Positions 1 to 9,279 are shown, numbered from the stretch's first letter. The stretch is 64,000 bases of DNA from an uncultured Bacteroidia bacterium (GCA_902774045.1 CACYGW010000022.1:1-64000); one strand, 5' to 3'. Numbers and translations are program-made. The notes: generated by a model not told the origin, from the letters alone.

Positions 1-2
1 CG

Positions 3-34
3 CTACTTTATTGAAACCGTTTTCAATAAAGTAG
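3..34. repeat. Perfect AT-rich inverted repeat
   Basis: A 14-bp perfect inverted repeat (CTACTTTATTGAAA and its reverse complement) surrounds a 4-nt loop. It is not GC-rich and has no clear T-run, so it is not a typical terminator. It lies at the window edge, so the gene it belongs to may be outside. The rest of 35-144 shows no gene. Confidence 0.6.
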
Positions 35-144
35 TCATAAATGCAAATAATTCAAACGATTATATAGTGTTTCACCAACCGAAAATGGCAATTATATCGG
101 GTGCCCGGGATGAGGGAGAGAAGAGCGTAGGGCTTTATTGGAAA

Positions 145-174
145 CAAAAAAGAACTGACTTATAGTCAGCTCTT
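145..174 (-). terminator. Terminator after tRNA-fMet
   Basis: On the minus strand a 10-bp stem (AGAGCTGACT / AGTCAGTTCT, one G-T pair) with a 3-nt loop is followed by a T-run, about 8 nt after the tRNA CCA end. This is the expected form and place for an intrinsic terminator of the tRNA transcript. Confidence 0.75.
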
Positions 175-181
175 TATGGAT

Positions 182-257
<76 letters not shown>

Positions 258-271
258 GTATTATTGGACTG

Positions 272-302
272 CAAAGGTAGTTCAATTTTTTTTATTTGCA
301 AA
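272..302 (-). promoter_or_regulatory. Promoter of tRNA-fMet
   Basis: Minus-strand TTTG (299-302), a 19-nt spacer and TACCTTTG (272-279) match the Bacteroidota sigma-ABfr promoter. The -7 box continues into CAGTCC, an extension also present at rpsF, rpsU and rpmH. Confidence 0.7.
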
Positions 303-304
303 AT

Positions 305-1669
305 TTACATAAACAATTTGTCAACCTCCTTAACTGCATCCGGAAGCGCAAACACAGCCACCCGGTCGTAAGCCTCTATCTTGGTGCTGCCCACAGCGAT
401 AAAGGACTCGCCGCCCCTTATGACGCCGCCCACGATAGCATTCTCCGGGAACTCAATCTCCATAAGAGAACCCTTTGTAATCTTGCTTCCGGGGCTGACT
501 ATGTACTCCAGAACCTCTGCGGAAGTACCGCTCATATACTTAATGAAACGAACCTTGTTGGACAGAGTCATCTTGAAAATCTTACCGGCGGTTATAAGCT
601 TCTTGTTAATGATAGCATCAACCCCCATATCCTCTGCCAATTGGATATACTCCAGATTCTCTACCTGCGCGATAACCCTGCTCACCCCAAACTTCTTTGC
701 CACGACGCAGGCCAGAATATTAGTCTCGTCGTTACCTGCTACGGCCACAAAAGCATCGTAATCCTTTATATTCTGCTCCAGAAGGAAGTCCGTATTACGC
801 CCGTCTCCATTGACCACCAGCACGTTATCGTCCGTCATCTCGCTAAGGTCCATACACTTGGCCTTCTTGGAATCTATCACCTTTACGGTATCTACCTTAC
901 GGCTAATGCTGCGCGCAAGCATACTTCCAACCTCGCTGGCTCCCAGAATCATAAGATGATTCACCTCTACATTGCTCTTGCCCAGGAACTCCATGATAGG
1001 CTTAACCCCGTCGCGGGTAGTAATTATGTAAACAAGATCATTGTACTTGAACCTTGTGGAAGCATCCGGAATAAGAGTATCCTCCCCGCGGGTAACGGCC
1101 ACCACGCGGAACTTAAGCTCACTCTCCTTGGCACCCATAGCCTTGGAAAAGCCCTCAAGCGTCATATCCATAAGAGGGGAGTCATCCTCCAGCTTAAAGA
1201 CAGCAATCTGAAGCTTGCCGTGCCCAAAATCCATGGAATCCGTAGAAGCTGTGCGCCTCAGAAGGTCCTCTATCTCCGTGGCGGCAATCTTCTCCGGGAA
1301 GAAAAGAAGGTCTATTCCCATCTCTGTAAACAGGTACCTGTTGTCATACTCCAGATACTCCTCATCATCTACACGGGCGCAAACCTTCTTGCAGCCCAGC
1401 TTCTTGGCCAGCAGCGCGCTTACAACATTCACGTCCTGCTGCGTACCGGGATTCACCGCAATAAAAAGGTCTGCCTTCTCTATGCCCGCCTCCTTAAGAG
1501 TGCGGATAGAAGACAGCGGCCCCTGGATGGTTACAACATCTGCACTTGTGGCCAGTTTGGCAAGACGCTCCTCCGATGTATCCAGGACCGTAGTGTCGTT
1601 AGCCTCTGCTGCGAGCATTTTGGCAAGATGAACTCCAACCTCTCCTGCTCCTTCGATGATGATTTTCAT
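305..1669 (-). CDS. trkA: Trk potassium uptake regulatory subunit TrkA
   Basis: This 454-residue protein is the cytoplasmic NAD-binding subunit that gates TrkH/Ktr-type potassium channels. It has the duplicated architecture of full-length TrkA: a first Rossmann domain (GAGEVG at 7-12), a TrkA-C domain (about 140-225), a second Rossmann domain (LGASEVG near 240) and a second TrkA-C domain to the end. Length is normal. The channel partner TrkH is not in the window; on the downstream side lies only the tRNA-fMet. It is the last gene of a long minus-strand series, 11 nt after the glycosyltransferase, so co-transcription is plausible. Confidence 0.93.
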   Translation of the reverse strand: MKIIIEGAGEVGVHLAKMLAAEANDTTVLDTSEERLAKLATSADVVTIQGPLSSIRTLKEAGIEKADLFIAVNPGTQQDVNVVSALLAKKLGCKKVCARVDDEEYLEYDNRYLFTEMGIDLLFFPEKIAATEIEDLLRRTASTDSMDFGHGKLQIAVFKLEDDSPLMDMTLEGFSKAMGAKESELKFRVVAVTRGEDTLIPDASTRFKYNDLVYIITTRDGVKPIMEFLGKSNVEVNHLMILGASEVGSMLARSISRKVDTVKVIDSKKAKCMDLSEMTDDNVLVVNGDGRNTDFLLEQNIKDYDAFVAVAGNDETNILACVVAKKFGVSRVIAQVENLEYIQLAEDMGVDAIINKKLITAGKIFKMTLSNKVRFIKYMSGTSAEVLEYIVSPGSKITKGSLMEIEFPENAIVGGVIRGGESFIAVGSTKIEAYDRVAVFALPDAVKEVDKLFM

Positions 1670-1680
1670 ATTCTAAAGAT

Positions 1681-2787
1681 TTATGATGCAAAAATAGAAA
1701 AAAAGGTTCTTTTCCGGAAAACAATAGCCCTGACAGGCATACATTTTCTATAAACACCTGTAACCGACGCATTTTTACAGGTTTTCAGGAACTCTTCTAT
1801 CTCTTTTGCCGATGGTTCCGTTTTAAGTTTCCTGTATTCTCTATGGGCCGTCAGCACGGTGGCAAATTCCCTGAATCTCCCGGTCAGCAGAAAAACAGCG
1901 GCACTGGCCCCGTCGAGCACCATCCTGCCCAGGATACGTCTGGCGGCTTTACGGCGCCCCTTGCGGGCCGCTTTCCCAGGGGCAAGGCCGCTATGCAAAT
2001 AATCCAGGGCCAGGGTTTTGGCCAGATTATTCCGCAACATAAGAAGATTATTCCTATAGTTGAATTTTAGTTTTCGGGCTGATGATGCCGGGAGAGTTCC
2101 TCCGCCCACATGATAGACGACAGCCTCCGGCACCACGTTAACAGTGTAACCGGCCAGCTGAGCCCTCCAGCAAAAATCAATCTCTTCCATATGGGCAAAG
2201 AACCTGGAATCCAGCCCGCCAAGAGCCCTCCAAAGGCTGCACCTTACCAGCATACAGGCCCCCGTAGCCCAGAACACACGGGCCCCGGGCTCATCGAACT
2301 GACCGGTATCCTTTTCCAGCCACTTAAGCACACGGCCCCGGGCAAAAGGGAACCCATACTTGTCTATGTAGCCCCCGGCCGCCCCGGCGTACTCGAATGA
2401 CTCCCTGTCCTGGAAGGCGTGCAACTTGGGAGCGCAAACCCCGCAGCAGGGATTATTCTCCATAAAATCTGCAAGTGGCTGCAGCCAGCCCTTGGGCACC
2501 TCTATGTCAGAATTTAAAAGAAGAAAGCAATCGTAACCTTCAAGAAGCCCCAGGGCCTTGTTGTAACCACCCGTAAAGCCATAATTCTCTTTGAATTCCA
2601 AGACTTTTACGGACGGGAAATTCTCTTTTACAAAGGCAGCGGAACCGTCACCGGAACCATTGTCGGCCACCACTACTTCATAGGTATGATGGCCCTCTCC
2701 CGCCCGGGCAGAGTCTACCACTCCGGGAAGGAACCCGGCAAGAAAATCCCTGGTATTCCAGTTAAGTATTACGACTGCGATTTTCAT
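1681..2787 (-). CDS. Family 2 glycosyltransferase
   Basis: This 368-residue protein is an inverting GT-A fold glycosyltransferase, of the type adding sugars to surface polysaccharide or glycolipid. It begins with VVILNWN (5-11), then DNGSGDGS (42-49), a NYGFTGGYN segment (68-76) and the nucleotide-sugar/metal motif NSD (92-94). These match the rhamnosyltransferase-like subgroup. No clear multi-pass membrane region is seen, so it is probably a cytoplasmic or peripheral enzyme. Its start codon abuts the slyD stop, suggesting coupled translation. Donor and acceptor cannot be told; there is no polysaccharide cluster nearby. Confidence 0.85.
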   Translation of the reverse strand: MKIAVVILNWNTRDFLAGFLPGVVDSARAGEGHHTYEVVVADNGSGDGSAAFVKENFPSVKVLEFKENYGFTGGYNKALGLLEGYDCFLLLNSDIEVPKGWLQPLADFMENNPCCGVCAPKLHAFQDRESFEYAGAAGGYIDKYGFPFARGRVLKWLEKDTGQFDEPGARVFWATGACMLVRCSLWRALGGLDSRFFAHMEEIDFCWRAQLAGYTVNVVPEAVVYHVGGGTLPASSARKLKFNYRNNLLMLRNNLAKTLALDYLHSGLAPGKAARKGRRKAARRILGRMVLDGASAAVFLLTGRFREFATVLTAHREYRKLKTEPSAKEIEEFLKTCKNASVTGVYRKCMPVRAIVFRKRTFFSIFAS

Positions 2788-3384
2788 TTATTTACCGTCT
2801 TTGCAGCAGCACTCTCCATCCTTATGGTTGTGTCCGTGACAACATTCGCCATCTTTGTGGTCGTGATGATGCCCGTGGCAGCACTCGCATTCCTCCTCCG
2901 GGAGATACTCTCCGTGAAGACCCTCGGTGAGTTCTTTCTGCGTAGCTTCGCGTACAGAAACAACCTTGCCGCTGAAGTTCAGGGTTTTCCCGGCCATAGG
3001 ATGATTGAAGTCCATAGTAACCTCATTCTCCTTTATCTCTTTAATCTTACCGTTCACAACGTGGCCGGAAGTATTCATCATAGGAATGAAATTACCTACT
3101 ACAAGCAGGTCCTCGCGCACCTTTCCGTCAATCTCGAAGCTGCTTTTGGGAATGTCAAAGCAGAACTTCTGGTCATAGGTGCCATAACCCTCCTCCGGGC
3201 TAACGACAAAGGCAAAATCCTCTCCGGGCTCCTTACCCTCTATCTCGTGCTCGAACCTGGGAATGAGCATATTTGTGCCGTGGATGTACTCCAGGGGCTT
3301 TTCTTCTGTAGCCTTGTCTGCAACCTGACCATCTACTATAAGAGTGTAGCTTACGCCTACAACCTTGTTTTTCTCAATTTTCAT
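2788..3384 (-). CDS. slyD: FKBP-type peptidyl-prolyl isomerase, SlyD-like
   Basis: This cytoplasmic prolyl isomerase and chaperone (198 residues) has the split FKBP domain of SlyD: residues 1-70, an inserted chaperone flap (about 71-125), and the return strand with FNHPMAGKTL (126-135). The tail (165-198) is very rich in His and Cys, with repeated CCHGH and HKDGECC units. In SlyD such a tail binds nickel and other divalent metals and supports hydrogenase metallation; here metal binding is inferred from composition. No hydrogenase gene is nearby. It sits 30 nt after tldE and directly before the glycosyltransferase. Confidence 0.92.
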   Translation of the reverse strand: MKIEKNKVVGVSYTLIVDGQVADKATEEKPLEYIHGTNMLIPRFEHEIEGKEPGEDFAFVVSPEEGYGTYDQKFCFDIPKSSFEIDGKVREDLLVVGNFIPMMNTSGHVVNGKIKEIKENEVTMDFNHPMAGKTLNFSGKVVSVREATQKELTEGLHGEYLPEEECECCHGHHHDHKDGECCHGHNHKDGECCCKDGK

Positions 3385-3414
3385 ATAATTAAATTTTTAG
3401 TTTTTTGTCGATAC

Positions 3415-4764
3415 TTAACTAAAGTCCACGTCCTTGAATACAAGGGTGGGCACAACTCTGGGGCTGCAAGGGCGCGGGTCGTTCCCGGCCGCCACAAAAT
3501 TACTCCAAAGTTCCAGCATATTCCCTGTAATCACCATCTCGTGAACGGGACGGGCACTATCGGCCCCAAAATAAAATCCCTCTATTCCAAAGGAGAAATC
3601 TCCCGTTGCCGAGTTGCAATTTCCTCCGTTAAAACCGGTAATAAGAATGGTGCCCTTGTCTCCGCCTGCAAATCCTGCGCGGCAATCTTCTGCAATTTCC
3701 GCACAATTTTTATCCACCGTAGTACATACTACAGGCCTGGAGGCATCGTCAACGGTGGGCTCCATACTCAGCTTGCCGGCTATGTAGGTGCTAAGGAACC
3801 AGGTCTTAAGTACGCCCTTTTCAATAAGGGGGCGCTCCTGCGTAGCCACGCCCTCGGAGTCAAAGATTCTGGAACCATAGGCCCCCTTGTCGTGAGGGTG
3901 GTCCAGAACTGTAACATTATCGGGGAAAATCTTCTTTCCAAGTTTGTCGGCAAGGAAAGAGTTGTTCTGCTGAATGGAAAAACCGTTCATAGCCCCTATA
4001 ACAGGGGAGAGAAGTCTTGAGGCGCACCCGCTGCTTACTACGGCAGTGAACTTTCCTCCCTCGCAGGCAGCCGCTCCACGCTTTGCAAGCGCCAGTTCAA
4101 GGGCTTTTCTGCCTACGGCAGCAGTGTCGAGTGCCTCTGCACCAGAGGCCTTTCTGGAACTGACCCACCAATAGGCGCTCACCTTGCCGCCGTCGGTATC
4201 CTGTACCGTAATCTCATTTGCAAAGTCAAAGGTGCACTCGCTCTGGCGGCAGAATGTACCGTTGCTGTCCATTATAACGGTGTCCGACAGGCTGTCGGAA
4301 TACTCGCCTTCCTCTGACAAAATGCTTTTGTCGCTGCCTGTTACGCACCCTGCCAGGGCAAGAGCTATCCGCTTTTCCATTGTCATAGACTCGTAGGAGG
4401 CGCAGTCGCAAAGTTCAAGGTTGTCCGCTCCCTTTGCGGTGCGCTCCGGGGAAGGCAGGTCCCGGAATGCGTCCGGCTCCATCATGGAAACTGTCTGAAG
4501 TGCCCTCTGCACGAACTCTTTTACTCCATCTCCCAGCCTGTTCGTAGAAAAAGTGCCATAGCGCCCGTCTGCAAACAGGGCCAGGGTTACGGACCTGTCC
4601 ATACTGTGGGTTATCTTGTCTACCTTGCCGTCCAGAACGCCCACGAGGTCCAGTACGCTCTTGCTAAGGGTTACCCGGCACTTCTTTGCGCCGGCCTTCA
4701 AGGCCTCGTCCATAAAGGCCCTGGCCTGGCAAATCTCTTCTTCTGTAATAAATGCTGTATTCAT
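3415..4764 (-). CDS. tldE: TldE/PmbA-family metallopeptidase subunit
   Basis: This 449-residue protein is the non-zinc partner of the TldD/TldE peptidase, which degrades unfolded peptides and in other bacteria matures modified peptides. It shows the TldE/PmbA fold and lacks the HExxxH zinc motif, as expected for the E subunit. A longer frame reaches a TTG at 4779, but the ATG at 4764 is preferred: a strong GGAGGAG (4771-4777) lies just upstream and the ATG follows the tldD stop by one base. Adjacent tldD and tldE is the normal arrangement; the two form a heterodimer. Confidence 0.92.
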   Translation of the reverse strand: MNTAFITEEEICQARAFMDEALKAGAKKCRVTLSKSVLDLVGVLDGKVDKITHSMDRSVTLALFADGRYGTFSTNRLGDGVKEFVQRALQTVSMMEPDAFRDLPSPERTAKGADNLELCDCASYESMTMEKRIALALAGCVTGSDKSILSEEGEYSDSLSDTVIMDSNGTFCRQSECTFDFANEITVQDTDGGKVSAYWWVSSRKASGAEALDTAAVGRKALELALAKRGAAACEGGKFTAVVSSGCASRLLSPVIGAMNGFSIQQNNSFLADKLGKKIFPDNVTVLDHPHDKGAYGSRIFDSEGVATQERPLIEKGVLKTWFLSTYIAGKLSMEPTVDDASRPVVCTTVDKNCAEIAEDCRAGFAGGDKGTILITGFNGGNCNSATGDFSFGIEGFYFGADSARPVHEMVITGNMLELWSNFVAAGNDPRPCSPRVVPTLVFKDVDFS

Positions 4765-4765
4765 A

Positions 4766-6223
4766 CTACTCTCCTCCAACGGTAAGGCCGTCTACAAGTA
4801 CGGTGGGTATGCCGCAGGAAACCGGAGCGCTCTGCTCCTTTCCGCAGGTCCAGGCACTGTCGTCCACAACGGAATCGCAGCCCACGGCCCTTATCTGGCC
4901 AAGAGCCCTGGGACCGTTTCCTATAATATTAATATCTTTTATCGGGGCGGTAAGGTGGCCGTCCTCTATGAGATAGCCGCTTTTAACGTAGAAGGTAAAG
5001 TCTCCCTCTCCGATTTTAACCTGCCCGTTAGAGAACTCATCAACATAAATACCTTTTTTTACAGAGGCGATGATGTCCGATGCCTTCTCCCGCCCGCTTT
5101 CCATATATGTGGCCCTCATCCTGGGGATGGGGGCAAAGCGGAAGCTCTCCCGCCGGCCGTTGCCGGTGGGCTGTACGTCCAGGGCTTTGGCACTTATGCG
5201 GTCGTGAAGGAAGGAGGTAAGAACGCCGTTCTCTACCATAACCGTCCTCTGGGCGGGAACGCCCTCGTCGTCAAAGTTAAGCGCGCCGCGGTTTCCCTTT
5301 ATGGTACCATCGTCCACAATGGTAATATCCTCGCTGCAAATCTTCTTGCCCAGCATGCCATTGAAGACGGACTGGCCCTTGCGTATGAAATCGGCCTCGA
5401 ATGCGTGCCCCATAGCCTCGTGAAGCAGAATTCCGGAGGCGCCTGCTCCCATTACCACGGGCATTTTTCCGCCCTTGGGCCTTCCGGCCTTGAACTTGTC
5501 GTCAAGCCCGTGAAGAAGATGGTTGCACAGGTCCTGCACAAGGGAATCGGAGAGCATCTCGCTTCCTGCTCGGAAGCTCTTGCTGCTATGGGAGTTAACT
5601 ATGTTCTTGCCGTCGGACATTATTGCAGTCACGGCCAGGGTGCCCATCGGCCTTGTCTCGTATTTAAGTTCCTGATGGGAGTTGTACATAAGGATATCGC
5701 TGCTTTGCCAGGTGAGCATTGCTATTACCTTCAGGATTCGCTGTGGCTCTGCGGCGCGGAGTTTTTCCTCTACCGAATACAGCACCTTTGCAAGGTCCTG
5801 AGGGCTTTCCTCTGCCCAGTTCCTTACTACCGGATATCTGTCCGCCGCAGGATTGGGGCGGCCCTTGTAGATACGGGGAACGTAACCATCGTCGGAGGCT
5901 ATACTGCCGGGGATTTTTACAGCTCCGCTTCCTATGGCCGATGCCGATACTGCCGCAGCCTTCATTGCCTCCGGCGCAGTGCTCTCAGAATAGGCGTAGC
6001 CTGTTTTTTCTCCCTGAAGTGTGCGGATTCCTACTCCGTAGTCCTGATGAAACCCTCCGGATGCTACCGCGCCGTCCCTGAGCATAAGGTCTGCATAAAC
6101 AGAGTTCTCAAAGAAAAGATCGGCATAAGTGCCGCCGGCGCCAAGGGCTGTAAATATCAGCTCGTCCAACTGGGCCTCCGTCACCTTGAAAATATCCAGA
6201 TAATATTGTTTGTCGTAAATCAT
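4766..6223 (-). CDS. tldD: TldD metallopeptidase, zinc subunit
   Basis: This 485-residue protein is the catalytic subunit of the TldD/TldE zinc peptidase. The zinc motif HEAMGH (268-273) is intact and followed by the family's AFEAD. The N-terminal half (about 30-220) is the conserved substrate-channel domain, and the C-terminal domain carries the remaining zinc ligand region. Length matches the family. It overlaps nothing but is followed within one base by tldE. Known substrates include short unfolded peptides and, in some species, ribosomally made natural products; none of the latter is encoded here, so a general peptide-degrading role beside PepD and POT is more likely. Confidence 0.94.
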   Translation of the reverse strand: MIYDKQYYLDIFKVTEAQLDELIFTALGAGGTYADLFFENSVYADLMLRDGAVASGGFHQDYGVGIRTLQGEKTGYAYSESTAPEAMKAAAVSASAIGSGAVKIPGSIASDDGYVPRIYKGRPNPAADRYPVVRNWAEESPQDLAKVLYSVEEKLRAAEPQRILKVIAMLTWQSSDILMYNSHQELKYETRPMGTLAVTAIMSDGKNIVNSHSSKSFRAGSEMLSDSLVQDLCNHLLHGLDDKFKAGRPKGGKMPVVMGAGASGILLHEAMGHAFEADFIRKGQSVFNGMLGKKICSEDITIVDDGTIKGNRGALNFDDEGVPAQRTVMVENGVLTSFLHDRISAKALDVQPTGNGRRESFRFAPIPRMRATYMESGREKASDIIASVKKGIYVDEFSNGQVKIGEGDFTFYVKSGYLIEDGHLTAPIKDINIIGNGPRALGQIRAVGCDSVVDDSAWTCGKEQSAPVSCGIPTVLVDGLTVGGE

Positions 6224-6226
6224 CTT

Positions 6227-6823
6227 TTAAAGCTGTTGGTCTTCCATCCTATATTGTTCTGCCAGAGATTTAATGTACTCGAATCTCTTGTTGTCCTGAA
6301 CCACCATATTTTTCTTCCAGCCCTGAGCCACCAGTTTAAAGGGCACCTCCGTGTTGTCTGCCAGCATCCATCGGTCCGACATTGGCATATAATCCTCAAA
6401 AAAGTGCCTTAGACCGCTGCGGTAGCGCCTGCGTATCGTGGGCTCTGGGACATTGTGTCCTCCGGCCGCAACCCTGGCCTTTACCCGGCTTATGGCAAGT
6501 TCTACCGAGTCCAGCCAGAAATACAGTATGGTTATGGAGTAGCCCTCATCCCTGGCTATCTCTATAGTTCTTGCAAGGCTCTTGGAAGAAAGGGTGGTTT
6601 CTATGCAGAAGTCTTCTTTCCTTTCCAGAAGCAGTTTTATTCTCTTTACCATCAGGCGCCCAGCGTTAAGCGAGGCTTTGTCCGGGTCGAAGGGGGAAAG
6701 TCCTTTCGCAAACTCGTCGGAATTTACAAAATACTTGCAGTCCCACATCTCCGGAAGCAGAGTGTAGGAAGCAGTGGTCTTTCCGGAACCGTTGCAGCCC
6801 GATATTATATATAGTTTAGGCAT
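6227..6823 (-). CDS. Zeta-toxin-like P-loop kinase
   Basis: This 198-residue protein has an N-terminal Walker A motif GCNGSGKTT (9-17) and an ETTLSS segment after it, the pattern of the zeta-toxin/AAA_33 P-loop family. Zeta toxins phosphorylate UDP-N-acetylglucosamine and block wall synthesis, but many chromosomal relatives are metabolic kinases of unknown target. No epsilon antitoxin is adjacent. Its ATG overlaps the stop of the TIGR02757 gene and tldD follows after 3 nt, so it is embedded in a housekeeping operon. That favours a non-toxin role, though the substrate is unknown. Confidence 0.8.
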   Translation of the reverse strand: MPKLYIISGCNGSGKTTASYTLLPEMWDCKYFVNSDEFAKGLSPFDPDKASLNAGRLMVKRIKLLLERKEDFCIETTLSSKSLARTIEIARDEGYSITILYFWLDSVELAISRVKARVAAGGHNVPEPTIRRRYRSGLRHFFEDYMPMSDRWMLADNTEVPFKLVAQGWKKNMVVQDNKRFEYIKSLAEQYRMEDQQL

Positions 6824-7542
6824 TATTCATCTACCTTTGTGGCCCCTCCTGTTACCCCGAAGCCGAAGAGGGCAAAATCTCCCTTGCAAGGGTCTCCGGG
6901 AAATATTTCCTCAAAGGCTGCGGTAATTTCCCTGGCAGTTGTCAGGTCTTTTTGCTTCCTTGAGGTCAGCCCAAGGTCCGTAGCTTGGGCGTATACGTGT
7001 GTGTCCAAGGGGATTATGAGCTCTGCGGGGTCTGACTGCCGCCAAAGCCCAAGATCCACTTTTCCGTCGCGCCTTATCATCCAGCGGCGCAGCATGTTTA
7101 TTTTCTTGTTAGGTGCCTTAGGGTCTTCTTTTTGCCCGAAAATTCTTGTCCTTATGCCTTCTGCGCCAAGTGTTTCAAGGCTTTCGTTCTCAAGGTACCA
7201 GGCCCGAAGCCTCCGGCAAATCTGGGCAACGTCGCACCATTTTATCGTGCGGTGTATGCTTTCCGGGGCGTCGGGGCAATTATCCCTCATCACAAAATCG
7301 TAGGGCTTCCAGTCCATTACGCTAAACAGGCGGTTGCAGTCCCGCACTATCATAGCCCTACGTCCCCACGCAAAGTGGCCTGCGAAGATGGCGGAAATCT
7401 CCACATCTTTCACAGAGCATTTACCCGAAGCTGCCTTCCCCGCAAATAGGGTGGGGAAGGCAATCGGGTCTTCTTTAAAATACGCCGGGTCGTTGTAAGT
7501 ATCGGCCCAACGTATTAGTTTATCAGCCGTAATTCTATCCAA
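6823..7542 (-). CDS. TIGR02757/DUF2400 family protein
   Basis: This 239-residue soluble protein matches the conserved TIGR02757 (DUF2400) family, common in Bacteroidota and some Proteobacteria and without a known function. It is rich in Trp and Arg and has no signal peptide or membrane segment. The C-terminal part (DLGLTSRKQKD and GDFALFGFGVTG) is its most recognisable portion; the helical layout recalls HhH-type DNA-repair folds, but this is only an impression. It begins 5 nt after the POT transporter and its stop overlaps the zeta-like kinase start. Confidence 0.8.
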   Translation of the reverse strand: MDRITADKLIRWADTYNDPAYFKEDPIAFPTLFAGKAASGKCSVKDVEISAIFAGHFAWGRRAMIVRDCNRLFSVMDWKPYDFVMRDNCPDAPESIHRTIKWCDVAQICRRLRAWYLENESLETLGAEGIRTRIFGQKEDPKAPNKKINMLRRWMIRRDGKVDLGLWRQSDPAELIIPLDTHVYAQATDLGLTSRKQKDLTTAREITAAFEEIFPGDPCKGDFALFGFGVTGGATKVDE

Positions 7543-7547
7543 AGTTA

Positions 7548-9245
7548 CTATGCTTTTGTAACCTTCTCAAGCCATTTTACCATTCCAAGCATAATGCACA
7601 TGGAAACAAGGCAGATTGCCAGGAAGATGCCCCAGCATTTCCAGATGTCCATAGCATTGTACCAGATAGGTCCAAGGAAGATGAAGAGGTTGCCTATGGC
7701 AGTTGCTGCCAGCCAGAGGCCCTGGCAAAGGCCAAGCATATTCTTGGGGGCAACCTTTGATACGAACGATAGTCCCAGAGGAGAGATAAAGAGCTCTGCC
7801 ACGGTCAGGAAGAAGTAGGTAACTATCATAACCCAGGGGGCAGCCTTGGCAAGGCCAAGCTCAAGCATCTGTGCCTCGGAAAGTCCGCGGAACTCCTCGC
7901 CTGAAGGATAGTGGTTAAGCATAGAGAACGCCATAAGGAAGAGATAAGCCATACCGGCTATACCCATACCCAGCGCAATCTTCCTGGGGGTGGAAACGGG
8001 ATGTCCTTTGCGGGCCAGACCACCGAACACTATCATTACAAGAGGGGTTAGTATAATCACGAACAAAGGATTCATTGCCTGCCAGATTTCCGGAGGAAGT
8101 GCGGCGGTATCTACGAAGTCACGTGCGAATACAGAGAGTGACTGACCGTTCTGGTGGAATGAGAGCCAGAAAAATACGGCAATGCCAAGCACTGCAAACA
8201 GGGCGAAGAGTCTCTGCTTGATTTCCTTGGCCATGGCCAGCTTTTCTTCCTGAGTGTACTCTACGGACTGTACTGCGCTCTTCTTTGCGGGCTGGGGGAA
8301 TTTCTTCTTGTTAAAGTAGAAAATGAGCACGGAAAGAACCATTGCAAGGGCAGATACTATGAAGGAGTAGTGTACGCCGGTGTTGAATACATCAATGTAG
8401 TCAGAGCAGAACTGGGTGGTGTTTCCAAGAAGTTCAGGGTTAAGCACCGAGTTGCCGGCGGTCTCTATGAATTTGTCAGATGCGGCAATGGCTGTGTCGC
8501 CTGCAAGATACTTGTGGCAGAGCGCAGACATATCGGCATTGTAAACAAGTTCGTGAGCCTTGAGCCACCAGCTGCGCAGCATAGGAGCTACGAACGGAGC
8601 TATAACGCCGCCAATGTTGATGAATACATAGAAAATCTGGAAACCGGAGTCGCGTTTGTCCTTTGCTTCCTTGAGAGCCTCGGGGCCTTTCTTTGCAGCC
8701 TCTGCCTCAAAGTCATCGTAAAGCTTTCCTACAAGGGCCTGGAGATTGCCTTTGAACAATCCGTTACCAAAGGCGATGAGCAGGAGGGCTATACAGGTGA
8801 ATACAAGGATTCCCCACCAGCCTGCAGTACCGTCTGCGATAAGGCCTTCTGTCTTGCTGAACAGAGGAATTGCAAGGGCGATGTAGCCCAGGGCCATAAT
8901 GATAAGGCCGGTCTGGATAGTCTTGTTGTAATTCTGGGTGCGGTCTGCTACAAGACCTCCTACGAGGGCCAGAATGTAAATACCAAAGTAGAATACTGCA
9001 TAAATGAAGCCGGCTGTTCCGTCGTCCAGTCCAAACTTGGAAACCAGGAAGAGCAGCAGTACGGCGTTCATAATGTAGTAGCCGAAGCGCTCACCCATAT
9101 TGCTGAGGGCTGCGGAGATAAGTCCCTTAGGATGTTTCTTTGCAGAACGAAGATAGAAAACCACGAAGGGAATTACTACAATCAGAATGGCGACAAAAAT
9201 GAACAAGGTCTGATTTGCCTGCCATAGTGCGGTTATAAAATTCAT
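7548..9245 (-). CDS. POT-family proton-dependent peptide transporter
   Basis: This 565-residue inner-membrane protein belongs to the POT/PTR branch of the major facilitator superfamily, which imports di- and tripeptides with protons. It has an N-terminal membrane segment, then the typical ERFGYY motif (ERFGYYIMNAVLLLFL, about residue 52), an FYxxINxG-like segment (FYVFINIGG) and about 12-14 hydrophobic spans. A long polar stretch (about 250-290) is an insertion typical of Bacteroidota members. The next gene upstream is the dipeptidase pepD, so uptake and hydrolysis of peptides are probably linked. Confidence 0.9.
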   Translation of the reverse strand: MNFITALWQANQTLFIFVAILIVVIPFVVFYLRSAKKHPKGLISAALSNMGERFGYYIMNAVLLLFLVSKFGLDDGTAGFIYAVFYFGIYILALVGGLVADRTQNYNKTIQTGLIIMALGYIALAIPLFSKTEGLIADGTAGWWGILVFTCIALLLIAFGNGLFKGNLQALVGKLYDDFEAEAAKKGPEALKEAKDKRDSGFQIFYVFINIGGVIAPFVAPMLRSWWLKAHELVYNADMSALCHKYLAGDTAIAASDKFIETAGNSVLNPELLGNTTQFCSDYIDVFNTGVHYSFIVSALAMVLSVLIFYFNKKKFPQPAKKSAVQSVEYTQEEKLAMAKEIKQRLFALFAVLGIAVFFWLSFHQNGQSLSVFARDFVDTAALPPEIWQAMNPLFVIILTPLVMIVFGGLARKGHPVSTPRKIALGMGIAGMAYLFLMAFSMLNHYPSGEEFRGLSEAQMLELGLAKAAPWVMIVTYFFLTVAELFISPLGLSFVSKVAPKNMLGLCQGLWLAATAIGNLFIFLGPIWYNAMDIWKCWGIFLAICLVSMCIMLGMVKWLEKVTKA

Positions 9246-9279
9246 AAGTGCAAATATTAGTGATTATTTATTACTGTGC

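Noticed and set aside
3-34. dif/XerCD recombination site
   Set aside because: Arm length and spacing (14 bp arms, 4-nt centre) do not match the 11-6-11 dif pattern.
296-1753. Plus-strand 485-residue ORF and many other long frames opposite real genes
   Set aside because: They are antisense shadows of trkA and other genes, without recognisable domains.
6227-6823. Toxin-antitoxin module
   Set aside because: No antitoxin-sized gene is adjacent; neighbours are housekeeping genes in tight operon spacing.
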